Shown here piece after piece: positions 1 to 10,666 of a DNA stretch of 15,401 nucleotides. This stretch comes from Tieghemiomyces parasiticus (taxonomy: Eukaryota > Kickxellomycota > Dimargaritomycetes > Dimargaritales > Dimargaritaceae), in the NCBI GenBank assembly GCA_027575765.1, contig JANBPT010001061.1:1-15401 (forward strand), written 5' to 3'. Numbering within the stretch: the first letter of the stretch is position 1; each line of letters opens with the position of its first letter. The notes beneath the pieces are model-generated. The model ran no database searches. It saw only the letters and a program-made list of their open reading frames with translations, and had not been told where the DNA came from. A program made the position numbers and the translations under genes.

Positions 1-318
1 AACGAGGGAAGGAACCACAGGTCCATACCGCTGCTGCCGGCTCTCAGCTGACGTCTAACATGTCAATCATGCTGCCAGCCCCCTGCCTAAGTATATCACG
101 TATGCGCGCTCTTTTTTTACAGTCCGCTCCTTCGCCGCTTTCCATCCGTCTCCTCCATGTTCATCTTGTACGCTCCAACCGATAGCTCCCATCCATCCCT
201 AGCTGTCCGCTTCCTCGCCATGCTAACCGCAAGGTACGATTGATCCCTCCAAGAAGACAACCTTTTCCCATGTCATTTCTGTCCAGGTATATCAAGCAGG
301 TAAAGGTGGGTAACTCGC

Positions 319-356
319 AGAGAGCGAGAGAGAGAAAGGGAGAAAGAGAGGAGGGA
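319..356 (+). repeat. purine (GA-rich) tract
   Basis: Only A and G occur over 38 bases apart from one C at 325, mostly as AGAG and GGGA units. A shorter similar tract, AGAGAGAAAGGGAGAGGG, lies at 10863-10880 upstream of the wall-protein gene. Such tracts are common low-complexity sequence; binding by a GAGA-type factor is possible but not shown. Confidence 0.75.
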
Positions 357-823
357 CGGATGCAGCCCCGTCACAGACTCATAGGAGCGTTGGCCCCTAG
401 AAGAAACCCATACCCAGCGCCGGTTGTTTTGGTCGGTTGACTAGGGTCTCTTCCCATTCGCACTTACGCCCCTAACTGACCCCACGACGGCTAACCCTCG
501 GTGCGCGCAGACCGCCGGCGGATGTAGCCTGCTGCAGCCCAACCTTTGGTTGCCACTGTTGTTCTCAGCTGCCAACTCCCCACCCTCCCTTCCCCACTAC
601 AAACCTCTGAATGGTACCTATCGGATCATTGTTCACGAGGTACGGGTGCATCAGGTGGATCCGGTACGCTCGGGCATTGATGGTGGGCCGGCGGATACCC
701 AGGGTTCCGAAGGGGAGTGAGGGGGTTGAAGGGACAGGTAATACCGTCCAAAGTTACTATCAGCGCTGTTTCCGGATCGGGCCAGTAGACGGTACCTGGC
801 TAGGTTAAACGAATTTGCAGCCA

Positions 824-845
824 CCCCCCCCCACACACACACACA
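824..845 (+). repeat. C9 run followed by (CA)7 microsatellite
   Basis: Nine C residues at 824-832 run into seven CA units at 832-845. Simple-sequence repeat; its length is likely to vary between strains. Confidence 0.85.
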
Positions 846-997
846 TTATTTAGCGCACCCCAACGTCGCCACCATACCTCCTCTGCACGGCTGGACGAGC
901 TGCGCAGCTAACTCAAGAAGCACATGCTATGAAGACTCCTCAAAATAGTGGGAAGAGTGGCACAAACCCGCACTTATGGACATCCTTGCTACGTAGA

Positions 998-1008
998 GGG
1001 GGGGGGGG
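998..1008 (+). repeat. G11 homopolymer
   Basis: Eleven consecutive G residues, followed by TAGGGTGGTCGG. With the neighbouring GGG it could form a G-quadruplex on the + strand. Homopolymers of this kind are also prone to assembly error. Confidence 0.8.
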
Positions 1009-2429
1009 TAGGGTGGTCGGCTTGATTTGTCCGGTGGGCGACAGAAGGACTTGTAAGGACCGGAACTGTGCCACCACAATAAAGTCGCACCGATCAGGGA
1101 AACGCGGTAAAACAAACGTAAGGGCGGTGACCGAGGGGTGTGAGGGAGTGGTCGGACGCTCGGCCCGCTCGCCAAGCTGGCTATCCAGGGGTAATACCCG
1201 CTGGTCATGTCAGCTGTAACGTGAACCGTCATTCCTTCAACTTCATCCCAGTTGAGACGGGGCCAGGGTTAGCCTTCATTTTCACTCCCCATGGATAAGC
1301 TTACTAAAGAAAAAGGCGTTGATTATTTCTGGACGCTGCCAAGAACTTGTGCGCTAGGGACAGCTTTACCGCGCCAAGCTGAGGATTTAGTCCACCCGCC
1401 TAAACGCGCAGGGCCAATGTTGCTCGACCCGCAGATATAAACTGGTTTAACAGAGGGCAGCATAGCCTCGGTGGCACCTACTCGCCTAATTCTGTCTCTC
1501 TCCCACATCCCTCCCCCAGCCTTCTCACTCATCATGTCCCCGGCCTGCAGGTCCTCCCGGCTCCTGTCCCCTCCTTGCCGTTGTTATTGACGTTGTACCG
1601 TATTACCTTGACCCCACACTTCCCCTCCCTCTTGAACGCCACTTTTACCAACTGGGGTGACGTCGAGTCCGACCGTACGGGTTGGTCGGGAAGGCACAGG
1701 GAAGGTGGCGCCGAAGGGCCATGTCGGTAACACAGGCAGGTGGAGGGGTCAACCATGCGCCGCGTGGTGGACGCGGCATTGGTGTCGCTGTATGGGTGTC
1801 CGGCTCTCTAACCGCATCCGCCTCTCCTACTTCCTCCCCTTCTCTCTCTACCAGGTCTCTTTGGCCTCCAGTCCCTCAGCTAGCCGTCGGCCGTACCATT
1901 GCCATACGGAAGGCTATAACCCGAGTTTTTGGAGCCTGCCGCCCGTCTTCGGCTTGGGGCCGAGGTGTTTTCCTCCGCCTCCACTTCCTTATCCCGGTCA
2001 CCTTTCCTTCTATACGGATTTCTTCTCTTTCCCTTGACCAACTGGTGGAGGGCTGTGTGGCTTTTAGTTTTCAGTCTACCCCACCCCCTGTACCTATCAC
2101 CATTAATACCACCTTGCTTTGCCCTTGTTCTCCCCATTGTTGCCCGCACTTCCCTCTCCCCTACGGGCACCCACTTTGCCGTACTTGCCCCAGCCCATTC
2201 TCGATCGAATACATACGCTGCATCGTCCCCCCCTAGTCTACCCTACTCCGACCCTACTCCTTTATAGGTCATCCCTCCAAACAAGAGGGGCCCCGCCCCT
2301 CCCGGCAGCACACTTGGCCCACCACTGTCTACCTGTTCGAAAGAGGAGACCCGTGCAAGACACCCTTCCCTCTTTTTTCTACCACGCCCTCTAAACACAC
2401 ACCCCATTTTCTGGTTGCCTACAGGACTG

Positions 2430-2439
2430 CCCCCCCCCC
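2430..2439 (+). repeat. C10 homopolymer in a C/T tract
   Basis: Ten C residues followed by T and five more C, within a strongly pyrimidine-rich segment. Low-complexity sequence. Confidence 0.7.
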
Positions 2440-2521
2440 TCCCCCATCTTCGTCACCCCACCTCCCCTGCTCCCGTATTTACATTTTGCATTTCATTGGC
2501 CGACTGGCTACCCTGGGTGCT

Positions 2522-2529
2522 TATAAATA
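2522..2529 (+). promoter_or_regulatory. TATA-like box TATAAATA
   Basis: A perfect TATAAATA sits in otherwise GC- and pyrimidine-rich sequence and is followed by nearly 600 bases without an ATG. It could set a start site around 2550-2600. One 8-mer in 15 kb can occur by chance, so this is only a candidate. Confidence 0.25.
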
Positions 2530-3694
2530 CTTCCCACCGCGCCCGTCCCTCACACCAGCCAGCATTCTTGATCGCAAGCCATCAAAATCCTAAACGCGGC
2601 CTTGGCAACCTGTACACACCTCAGCATTTACCTTTTCTCGTAATCACCCCCACACCCACCACTAGCTTGCACTTTGCTCCTAGCGTTTCTCTCAGACAGA
2701 TAGGACTTTACACTTCAGAATCATCCACCCTACTGCTTCGAGCGGGTCTGACCTTGACATCTCGTCGTCATAGTTCTTACTGCACGCTACCATTACCTGC
2801 CTCAGCACTTTTGATTCTTTGTATAGCATAAATTGGATAATCGCTCTTCACGCACAGCGGCCCGTTCCTTGCTACTTTTGTTCTACCGAGCGGTCTTACC
2901 AGCCCCCTAACTCCTCCACTCCTGGTGTATTCGTTCGTCTCAACCACCGGCCACGCGACCTCTCTCTCCGACTCGTCCGGTGAACTCCCTCCCACCACCT
3001 CCACGTCGTCTGATCACTTCCGTTTATACGCTAGTTCCTCCGTCTGAAGGTGCACCATCCTGCGTGAACTGCGCCGCGCATCATCCTTTTGTTTATCTGG
3101 ACATCACACCCAGTCACCAGCATGCCTCACTACATACTTTCCCGCCCACTCGTCTAGACGTCGCCTGAACCTGCTACCTTCACAGCTGCCTTCTTCTTTT
3201 TTCCCCCTTGTACTGTCACTCCTATCTGACCATTGTCCAGTCATTTTCCCCATTTACTCATTCCAGGGCGTGGGTACTTTTTCCTGGGGTATCCCATTAA
3301 CCTCTCTTTTGGCTGTTTCACTCCTTAAGTCACGACTCGGCTCAGTGACCCTTTCTTTTCGTTTTTCCCCCTTCAGATCAGCATTCCTGCTTGAGTATCA
3401 ACGCCACATTGCTATACCAGCTGGTGTTTCATTCACGCTGAGCTGTTCTGAGCCAACGATTATCTATTAGGACAATTGTGCCATCCTCACTGACGAATCT
3501 ACCGACACCCGGAGCTGTAAGCAGTAATTTCTCTGACCTAGTCCACAGTTTATTCACTGCCGTATCCGCATCCGAGCGCCGCACCAATCCTCGGGACCCC
3601 GCCCGACGCTGATATTCCGAAGGCTCAGCGGCATCACTATCTTTGGCTGGCACCGACCGCCGATTGCCCAATTGTCCGCCTCTCAGCATATCCG

Positions 3695-3770
3695 CCAATC
3701 AGCGGCGCCGCTGGACCGTCCGACTGAGTTTAGCGTCCCGAGCGAGCCCGCTGCCACGCCGATCCAATCA
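3695..3770 (+). promoter_or_regulatory. two CCAAT boxes with a 14-bp palindrome
   Basis: CCAATCAG at 3695-3702 and CCAATCA at 3764-3770 match the site of the heterotrimeric CCAAT-binding factor (HAP/NF-Y) of fungi. The first overlaps a perfect 14-bp palindrome, CAGCGGCGCCGCTG, at 3700-3713. Both boxes lie on the + strand within 330 bases upstream of the splice donor at 4024. This layout fits a promoter, but no start site can be read from sequence. Confidence 0.3.
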
Positions 3771-4023
3771 TATAGATTTGCTGCGCCATCTCTCCCTTTC
3801 TTCCAAGCCCTTCTTAGCGGCTTCTCATACATATTCACGGTTCTATACGGGGACTCCACCTTGAATTATCCCGATACCGAGATAGACAAAATCGCCGGCC
3901 CCGATCACCAGTATATCTCCCGCATTTCCTTTCGCCGGTTTTTGTCAGTAACCCAATTTGGACCCCGTCTCCCGACTTGGTCTCCTACCGGCCTTTAGAG
4001 CCAGTGGTGTCGTGGGTTGTCAG

Positions 4024-4078
4024 GTAAGTCGCCCGCCTTACTAGGTTACTTACTCGTTGGTGACCATGAGTTTTTCAG
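4024..4078 (+). other. candidate intron in a non-coding leader
   Basis: CAG|GTAAGT at 4021-4029 is a perfect fungal donor, and TTTTTCAG at 4071-4078 is a good acceptor, giving a 55-nt intron of typical fungal size. Removing it would delete the ATG at 4066 and put an ATG exactly at the first base of the next exon (4079). That ATG opens only an 8-codon frame, MLAPKIIF. The same donor could instead join a distant acceptor. No reading frame tests this call. Confidence 0.3.
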
Positions 4079-4368
4079 ATGCTAGCTCCTAAGATTATCT
4101 TTTAACGGCGCACTGGTCCGGTCCGGGTATCCTTGGGTGCGCGGCCGTCGAACAGACGGTGGACTGTGAGTGGCCATCTTACCTATGCACCGGACGGCTT
4201 TCATCCCCATCACGCTTGTGCCTACACTGTTTGGCTCTGTTACATCACACTTTACGCATCGTATCCGTAGGGGACGGCGACAAAGTCCTGCTCACAGACC
4301 CCCAACCAGTATATACCTGCTGCCGATCCGCGAGTATGGAGAGGCATGGTATTAGTTTTTTGCAGCAC

Positions 4369-4384
4369 ACGGGTGTGTGTGTGT
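4369..4384 (+). repeat. GT microsatellite
   Basis: GTGTGTGTGTGT at 4373-4384, preceded by CACAC at 4366-4370, so the two ends could fold into a short hairpin. Simple-sequence repeat. Confidence 0.75.
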
Positions 4385-4751
4385 CGTCGTTTCCACCACA
4401 TGGGCAATATTCCTCCTGCGGCTCGGCCCTAACCATTCCACACACTCTTCTAGTCTTTAGAATCAGCGGTTTTTGGGAACTCGACAGGCTGCAGCTTCTC
4501 TGCCCTACCAGTGTATCAGTTCCGAGGCACAGTGTCACTGCCCGGCCCCCTCCTTCCTCGTCCCTTGCCATCCTGGCTTGAGTTCAGAGTCCTGTATTGC
4601 TCCCTGCCACCTGGCACCACACCTAACCGCACCAGCTACGCCCAACCCCCTCCCACCCTGTGCATCGGCATAACGCTGCGGGTGGGGACAAGTGGAGGGC
4701 CGATCGCCTGCTGTCATGGTCCAGGTCCGATGTCCTGAGCGGTCGAGCGAG

Positions 4752-4809
4752 TTTTTTTTTTATATACTGACTCTCAGGCCACATAAGTGTGGCGACCGTG
4801 GCTGTCAGT
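4752..4809 (+). other. T10 run, TATATACT and nested hairpin
   Basis: Ten T at 4752-4761 lead into TATATACT (4761-4768). An outer stem ACTGAC (4766-4771) pairs with GTCAGT (4804-4809) and encloses a perfect inner stem, GCCACA (4778-4783) with TGTGGC (4788-4793), loop TAAG. The TATATACT octamer recurs in the hairpin array beyond 12.9 kb. Whether that is more than chance is open. Confidence 0.4.
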
Positions 4810-4932
4810 CATTTTTACAGCCAGTTACTTCCGCAGTAGCCTTCCTTCTGTTCTCTGTGAGGCCCACTGGTACTTTTCTTACTGATTACCTTTCTATTCC
4901 GCAGTAGATCCGTCTTCACTCACCGTGTATAA

Positions 4933-4955
4933 TTTTTTTTTTTTTTGGGGGGGGG
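4933..4955 (+). repeat. T14-G9 homopolymer junction
   Basis: Fourteen T (4933-4946) run straight into nine G (4947-4955). The opposite strand therefore carries C9A14. Likely variable in length and a risk for sequencing error. Confidence 0.85.
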
Positions 4956-6314
4956 TTACGACCGCATGTCCTTGGGCTGAGTCTTCCCCTCCCCTCCACT
5001 TTCTCTCACCGTCTCTTTTTGACTGTTTTCCTAAGCCGTGCCCGATTAGACCCTGCTGATACCAAGGTGCGGCTGGATTGGATTCGTAACAAGTGTCCAA
5101 CCGGTTTTCAGAATTTTTAGGCGGCCAGTCGAGCCTACCGTTGCTCGTTTTATTCGTCAGTCCTGATTTTTTCACAATCAGATTAATGCTACACTGCTGA
5201 GGCTCTGTCTCCTGGTCCGACCACCCTAACTCTGCTATTACCGGACGCGATTTCGACCTTTCCCCTCTTTTTTTATACATGTCTTTAGTTCTGTGCACTA
5301 CCACTCTGTCTCTCTTTCTGTAGTTGCATATGATGCCAAAATCCGTCACCTGGCACACACTCCTACCGTATTTGGTACTTTTGGGCTCTCCATAGCTCGG
5401 GCCCGACGTGCAGGGCGGCTTTTATCCAGATCCCCCTTTCACCACAATTTTCCCGCCTTACTCCATTCAACTGTGCAACCCTCGCGCCCTTCCTGTTCCT
5501 TAGTCTAGCGTTTGACTGATACCAGCGGGTACCTCACTCTCCATCTCCAGAGTTATTTTTCTCAATCCCCCCTCCCGCTGGTGCTCAGACATCGAGCCGA
5601 ATCTGGTACACATCGATCAGCCCACCACCTCCAAATGCTCTGCGGTGCTGACTAACCCTGTTCGAGTATACAATTTTGCTGCCGCACGCACTTTGACCGT
5701 CACCTCACAGCCAACCAGAGTCAGATTTTACCAGCCACCGCCGCCTGATCGTCGTCTATTACCGGACGAGTTATTTCACGGCTCCTAGCTTGCCCAGCTT
5801 CCGTATGGGACTCACCGCTACCCCCACTTTCCAGTTTCAAGATTACTACAACCTCTTACGGATCGTACTCTGTGCCTCCCGATCGTCTTCCAATTGCGAT
5901 CGTCCGGGTCCTCACCCCTGAGACTGGTTTGCTGTATACCATCGATCTGCACCGTCAGTAGTATCCGGCCCCGTCTCCTCTGGCCCTGGAACGACATCGC
6001 GTGCTCCAAGCTTCACCAGCCTCTCTGCTGCCATCCATTTCTGTGCTACTCTTAAGAAGTGCCTTACACTCCAGGCCACGCAGACTTTCGGTCCACTCGC
6101 CGTTGTCAATAACAGGTAAGTGGTTGCTTGACCCTCACCCTCGAGCCTTCCTTCAGCCCAATCACTGTAGCGGCCTGATTTCCTTCCACAAGATCCGCCC
6201 CCCCGCCGATATCCTTTAACTCACCCGGCCTATGTACTCTGCCTGTGCCTGATTTGGGACCTTCCCCAGACCCGGTAAGGGTACGTACGTAGAGGGTGGG
6301 AAGGAAGCAATGTT

Positions 6315-6324
6315 GGGGGGGGGG
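6315..6324 (+). repeat. G10 homopolymer
   Basis: Ten G in an otherwise C/T-rich region, preceded by GAGGGTGGG at 6293-6301. Together they supply enough G runs for a possible G-quadruplex on the + strand. Confidence 0.75.
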
Positions 6325-7116
6325 TTGAGGCCCCCTTGTTTGGTTTAGCAGGTTCACCTACTCCATGCTCCACTCTCCTGGTATTTCATTCTAGACCCCA
6401 CAGCGCCAATGCAGGTGTAACAGGTTATCATCCCCCTCATCCTACGCCTCTCTCCGGGTCATCGGTCTTGCACGCGTGGTCTCCGGCGCTGCCCTGGATA
6501 GGCTAGCTGGGTTACTTAAATAAGTGTAATTTTGTGGTACTGATCGAATCGCTCGCACGCTGCCCGCCACTCTCCTTATCCACACACACTCTTTCTCCAC
6601 CCTTTCAGATCGCGCCCGGTTGCCCCCACTCTGTCCACTAGGATAGCCCTCTTAAAAAGACGCCGTCACGCTCTGAATTGTTCACAACCACAGTATCCTG
6701 TTCCATTGTCCGAAGTACTAGATAGACATCTCCCGAACTCGGCTTCAGGCATCTTTGGCTAGAGTCTACCTACTCTGCCTCGACGCTCTATCTATTACGC
6801 CACTAGGCGTTAGCATACCGACGCCATCCCTCTACGTTCCTACACACCCTGCCTTCATTTTTCACCCTGTTCGGCACGTTTCCTTGCAGGGTGACAGACA
6901 TCATATCTTTCTTCCGACCTACAGCTTGCCTCCAATTTTGCGCGTCATGTTCCCCGTCTAGGGCCTAGATGATTACTACCTCAGTTTCTTCTCCTTCCTT
7001 ATACTACCATCAGTCTCGCTCGGCCCACTTTCCATGGCGCTCCACCTAGACCCCTCACTACGCACACTTGCTCCCCATATTTACTTCTTTACCCTCTCTC
7101 GACTGACCATCAACCC

Positions 7117-9023
7117 ATGGACATCACCGAACTCGTCGACCATGACAACCCGGACAGTACGGACCGGCCCTTCCGGTGTGACTGGCCCGGGTGCCAAAAA
7201 TCCTTTACGCGGCGGTCTGACCTCAGCCGCCACAGTCGCATCCATACCAACGACCGGCCGTTTGTTTGCCAGGAATCTGGCTGCGGTAAAAGCTTTATTC
7301 AGCGCTCAGCCCTGACGGTCCACCTCCGTACGCACACTGGCGAGCGACCCCACGTGTGTGAATTTGAAGGCTGCGATAAGAGTTTCAGCGACAGCAGTTC
7401 CCTCGCTCGCCATCGTCGCGTCCACGTCGGCAAGCGGTCCTACCGGTGTAGTTTCGAAATGTGCAACAAATGGTAGGTACCCTGAGGATATCGTGGTGGT
7501 AAATCTCGTGCGTCAATCATACCGTGGTTGTCAACGGCGCTCTATCTTAGACGGCCTTTTAATTTTGCGAATTGTCTCGTCAGCCAGTTTTCCAGCTACT
7601 CCTCGTTTCTCAGGCCAAGACACGGCGCTGAGCCTGTTGCCCCTAAGCTAACGGCTAACCCTGTTTGTTGATCTATCCCCGCCCTCCCTTTCTCTCCCCT
7701 GATATCATTTTTGGATTCTCCTCGCCTAGTTTCTGGCGCAAGAGTACCCTCATCAAACATTACCGGACACACATGCAAAAGCTGGGCCCCGGCGGAAGCA
7801 ACCAAGGGTTCTCACCTAGCGGTAGTGCCGGAGGTGATGAGACCTCCTCGGTCACCGAGGCGGCCCTAGGCTCCAGCGGGACTACACTGATCTCACCCAG
7901 TCCTTATGGCTATCCACCACCGACAAGCCGACCTGCTCTGTTACCTGTCCTCAACCCGAGTCCCCTCAGTATCGCTTCGGGCTCCAAGTCGAGACGAGCT
8001 GGTATCCTCCCTTCATTAGATTCGCCACCTCACGGCCCTGGCCCCGTGCGTCCTGCCGGTCAGGCTGTGCTTGGATTACGGATACCACACCCAGAACTAT
8101 CAACGCACGTAAATCCCCACACCCCCTGGCCGGGACAGGGGACTCCGTCGTACCAGCCCGCTGTCGGCTACCATACCCAAGGATCCGACGGGCGCCGGCT
8201 ACCGTACCCCGGTGCACGTAGCGAGCCTGTCACCCCGGCTGGCGGCCATCCTCGCCCAGGTGTTACTGCGTACGGTCCGGGTCGTCCTGGATCGTCGGTG
8301 TCCATGTACGGCGGTATGACCCACGGTATCCCCCGCGATCGTACCGAGTCAGCCCCATCTTCGGCTGAGGCTTACCAGCGTGAGGCAACATGGTCAGCGG
8401 CTCAGAGTTGGAGTTACCCTGGACGCCCCCAGCACTACCAACCTTACCCGATGCCCCGGTCACCGTCGGACGCCAGTTTGTCGCCCCGGGCCGCCGGTGG
8501 GGATCCTAGCCGGAACCATTACCTACCACCGTCTCCGATGGGCGGGGGTCATTCCTTACCCTCGGCCCGCTCCCTATCCGGAAGCGGCAGTTCTTATGTG
8601 CCATTTCCCGCTACGCTGCGTCATAATGGGCCCTACCCGTCAGGGCACTACCCACCGCCGCCCCGCACCGTACACCAGTCTGCGCCTACGCCACTCGTCC
8701 CCTACGGTCCGCCTAGCGACGATCCATCTGCGCCACCAACCTACTGGCCACCGCCTGGCGCCGCAGAGACGGGTAACTTACCCTCGTTAGCTACAATGTC
8801 GCTCCGTAGTTCTTCCGCCCAGGTATCACCCGTCGCCGCGGGTCCCCACCACTTTGTGTCCAACCCCGCCTACGCGACACATCCTACACCTTTACGGACC
8901 TTGAACGCTGGTGCGTTGTCTCCGCGGGATCTACCTTACCCGCGCATGGGTTCGTCGCCGGGCCACCGCCGCGATACTTCGTCGTCACCCACATCCAGCT
9001 CAGCTTCGCACGTGTCGGTTTAG
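7117..9023 (+). CDS. C2H2 zinc-finger transcription factor, two exons
   Basis: The CDS is join(7117..7472, 7730..9023), 549 aa, and is probably a nuclear DNA-binding regulator. Four fingers of spacing C-x4-C-x12-H-x3-H follow each other: C21/C26/H39/H43, C51/C56/H69/H73, C81/C86/H99/H103 and C111/C116/H129/H133, with TGEKP-like linkers (TNDRP, TGERP). Recognition-helix residues -1,2,3,6 are R-S-D-R, Q-S-A-V, D-S-S-R and R-S-T-K, so finger 1 should prefer GCG (inference from the general code). Splicing completes finger 4, and codon 119 (Cys) spans the junction, which confirms the frame. Residues 138-549 are Pro/Ser/Gly/Tyr-rich, presumably disordered, with many YP and PYP motifs. The start is the only in-frame ATG after a stop at 6970. 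The finger block resembles fungal C2H2 proteins with helices of the type RRSDL-RH, QRSALT-H and SDSSSLARH. Targets are unknown. Confidence 0.93.
7473..7729 (+). other. intron of the zinc-finger gene
   Basis: 257 nt, phase 2, donor TG|GTAGGT and acceptor GCCTAG|T. A CTGAT branch-point candidate lies at 7699-7703, about 27 nt before exon 2, and two CTAAC motifs lie further up (7648, 7655). Splicing here makes the peptide [18 protein letters not shown], an exact C2H2 pattern, so the boundaries are well supported. The donor itself contains an in-frame TAG (7474-7476). Confidence 0.9.
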
Positions 9024-9103
9024 GATGTTTGGTTCAGTCTCATGATGAGGTACCCATTCCTCAGCATTATCATGTTTAGTGGCAAGCCTGAGGCATAGTA
9101 CCC

Positions 9104-9119
9104 TGGGCTACGAAGCCCA
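9104..9119 (+). other. hairpin in the likely 3' UTR
   Basis: TGGGCT and AGCCCA form a perfect 6-bp stem with the 4-nt loop ACGA, 80 bases after the zinc-finger stop codon. A second hairpin follows at 9189-9206 (TAGACT/AGTCTA, loop CTTAGA). Either may be chance or a 3'-end signal. Confidence 0.35.
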
Positions 9120-10666
9120 TCTGAACTTCTTCCTACAAGCACCTTGGTATGAACTTAACAATCTTCTTGCATCGTCTCTAAGCTTATTTAGACTCTTAGA
9201 AGTCTACAAATGGCATGTGCACTGATATGCCAATGACCTTTGGTACTCGACCCCACGCTATGTATTTCACCTTCATCCCGCCATACTGCCCGCCACAGCA
9301 GAATTCGTTGTACTTCTGCCCATTTTACCCATCGCCCCACATGTTTTGTAACGGCCTTTTCGCCAGCACTTCCTTTGCATCAACTTCATTCCCAGTCCAT
9401 TCATCCCCCTATTATCACATTTTCACCAGACAAGAAGTGGCGCACCGGATGGCCGCCTGACTCCTTTCTCATTCCGCATAGGTACCGTTCTGTGTAGTGT
9501 AATGTATAATTTATTAGATTCAATTCGTACACATGGCACGGTTAACGTTTCTGAGCAATGGTTTCGACATTGGGTTTAATTCGCAGTGAAAGGGGCTCTG
9601 GCTTGTAGACTACCCACGTTATAGTTCGATATCATCCTAGAACGAGTCATTTAGTGCCTGTGGTGACTAAACTTAAATCCGGGTGCCGCGGCGAGAACTT
9701 AAAATGGTGAAAACCAGGCTAGAGTTTCGGCAGTCGACCCACCGTTGGCTATCAAGTCGGTCAGCCAGTTTAAATCAGAGGTGACTTCTGGTGTCGTTGG
9801 CCTGACCCAGTACCCGTGACGAAAAAGCCTGACATAGTGAGATGGCGTAGCGTAGTCAGTATGTTTTACCCCCTGTCAAGTGCCACATGTCCACCATATG
9901 TTGCCTGGTAGCTGCCGTGCCAAGTACATACCATGGCAGAAATCCTGTTTGCGTAGCCCATTCCTTTATAGTAAGACGACCCGCCAAGACGCATTGGTCA
10001 TACCGTGTGGCGGACGATTGGTGATGCAGCCCTGTGACCATGCTGTACTTTTGTAGCGATCCTCCCCCCTTTTTTTTACTCTACGATCGTGCGCAGGTAG
10101 AGGTAACTTCGGCGCATTGGATAGTAACTGCGTGTAATAAGACATGCCGCAAAAGTGATGGCATTGGGAGAGTTGGCTCGACGGCCCAAGCGGCCCGAGG
10201 CGCCATGGTGCCGCCATCATAACCGCCCAGTGCTGCACAGGCGGTCTCTTAATGCCTCTGGTAATTTTTAACGGATAGGATATGCGCCATGGCCCGACAT
10301 GTAGCGCAAATTGTGTAGGCCCGACACGCTGCTCGCGACCCAGAGTCTTTCGAGATACTGTCGTGGAAGAATGCAATCAAGTTAGTGTGGCAGGCAGCAT
10401 AGGACTAGTAGCCAAGTCATCTCGTATGGCTCGTTTCCCACTATTCGCTAGGTCAGGGTATTCCAGTTTAATTTATTTATTCATGTTCACCAAACCGTAG
10501 GTGGTATGTTTTTAGGAGATTGTCCTGGTGGACTCGTCATTGCTCTAATGTAAGTTAATAACTTATCCCCCAGGTTCCTTTTCCTGGCACTCGTAAGATT
10601 ATAACCAGAGGAGCCCTTCCCCCACATTTCCGCCAAGCCCATCCCTCCATGCCTGGCATAATGGAA

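Larger units (their letters stand above)
1..1794. other. non-coding stretch, no gene recognised
   Basis: No open frame here looks like a protein: the candidates are short, compositionally biased and overlap on both strands. The stretch alternates C/T-rich and G-richer parts (about 600-810 and 940-1220 are the G-richer ones). It carries a purine tract, a CA repeat and a G run that are listed separately, and a 10-bp palindrome CCGCCGGCGG at 512-521 that could bind a symmetric regulator but could also be chance. ATG triplets are present at ordinary density, unlike the stretch that follows. Confidence 0.6.
1795..4065 (+). promoter_or_regulatory. ATG-depleted, pyrimidine-rich leader-like region
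   Basis: Reading every line by eye, the + strand has one ATG (3122) in 2271 bases, while CAT occurs about 44 times. The sequence is C/T-rich (45 pyrimidines of 60 at 2401-2460), which lowers ATG, but the C to G ratio alone would still predict more than ten. Avoidance of upstream ATG is a known feature of fungal 5' leaders. The stretch contains a TATA-like box, two CCAAT boxes and, at its right end, a consensus splice donor. I infer a promoter and untranslated leader for a + strand transcript; the target gene is not proven. Short open frames inside it start without ATG and resemble no protein. Confidence 0.4.
4079..7033. other. non-coding stretch, no gene recognised
   Basis: Mostly C/T-rich on the + strand. 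Several open frames of 60-154 codons exist on both strands, but all are compositionally biased, lack domains and are not supported by splice structure. ATG density returns to normal. A second consensus donor, AACAG|GTAAGT, occurs at 6111-6121, with possible acceptors at 6154-6156 and 6887-6889 (CTTGCAG). These may belong to an untranslated leader of the zinc-finger gene downstream, which I cannot confirm. Confidence 0.5.

Noticed and set aside
1657..2831. Overlapping open frames of 91-184 codons
   Set aside because: They overlap in several frames, are Pro/Ser/Leu-rich as expected from C/T-rich DNA, contain no domain, and one (2415) begins without ATG.
4159..4581. 140-codon open frame
   Set aside because: It starts with GTG, is matched by a similar-length frame on the other strand, and has no recognisable domain.
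4894..5358. 154-codon open frame on the - strand
   Set aside because: Its sequence includes a lysine run from the T14 homopolymer and no domain; it looks like chance.
7665..7729. ATG at 7665 as start of a separate 452-aa protein
   Set aside because: The first 22 codons lie in the intron; splicing to 7730 completes zinc finger 4 exactly.
9615..9645. tRNA gene suggested by AGTTCGAT
   Set aside because: The flanks do not pair as a T-arm and no A box, anticodon arm or acceptor stem is visible.
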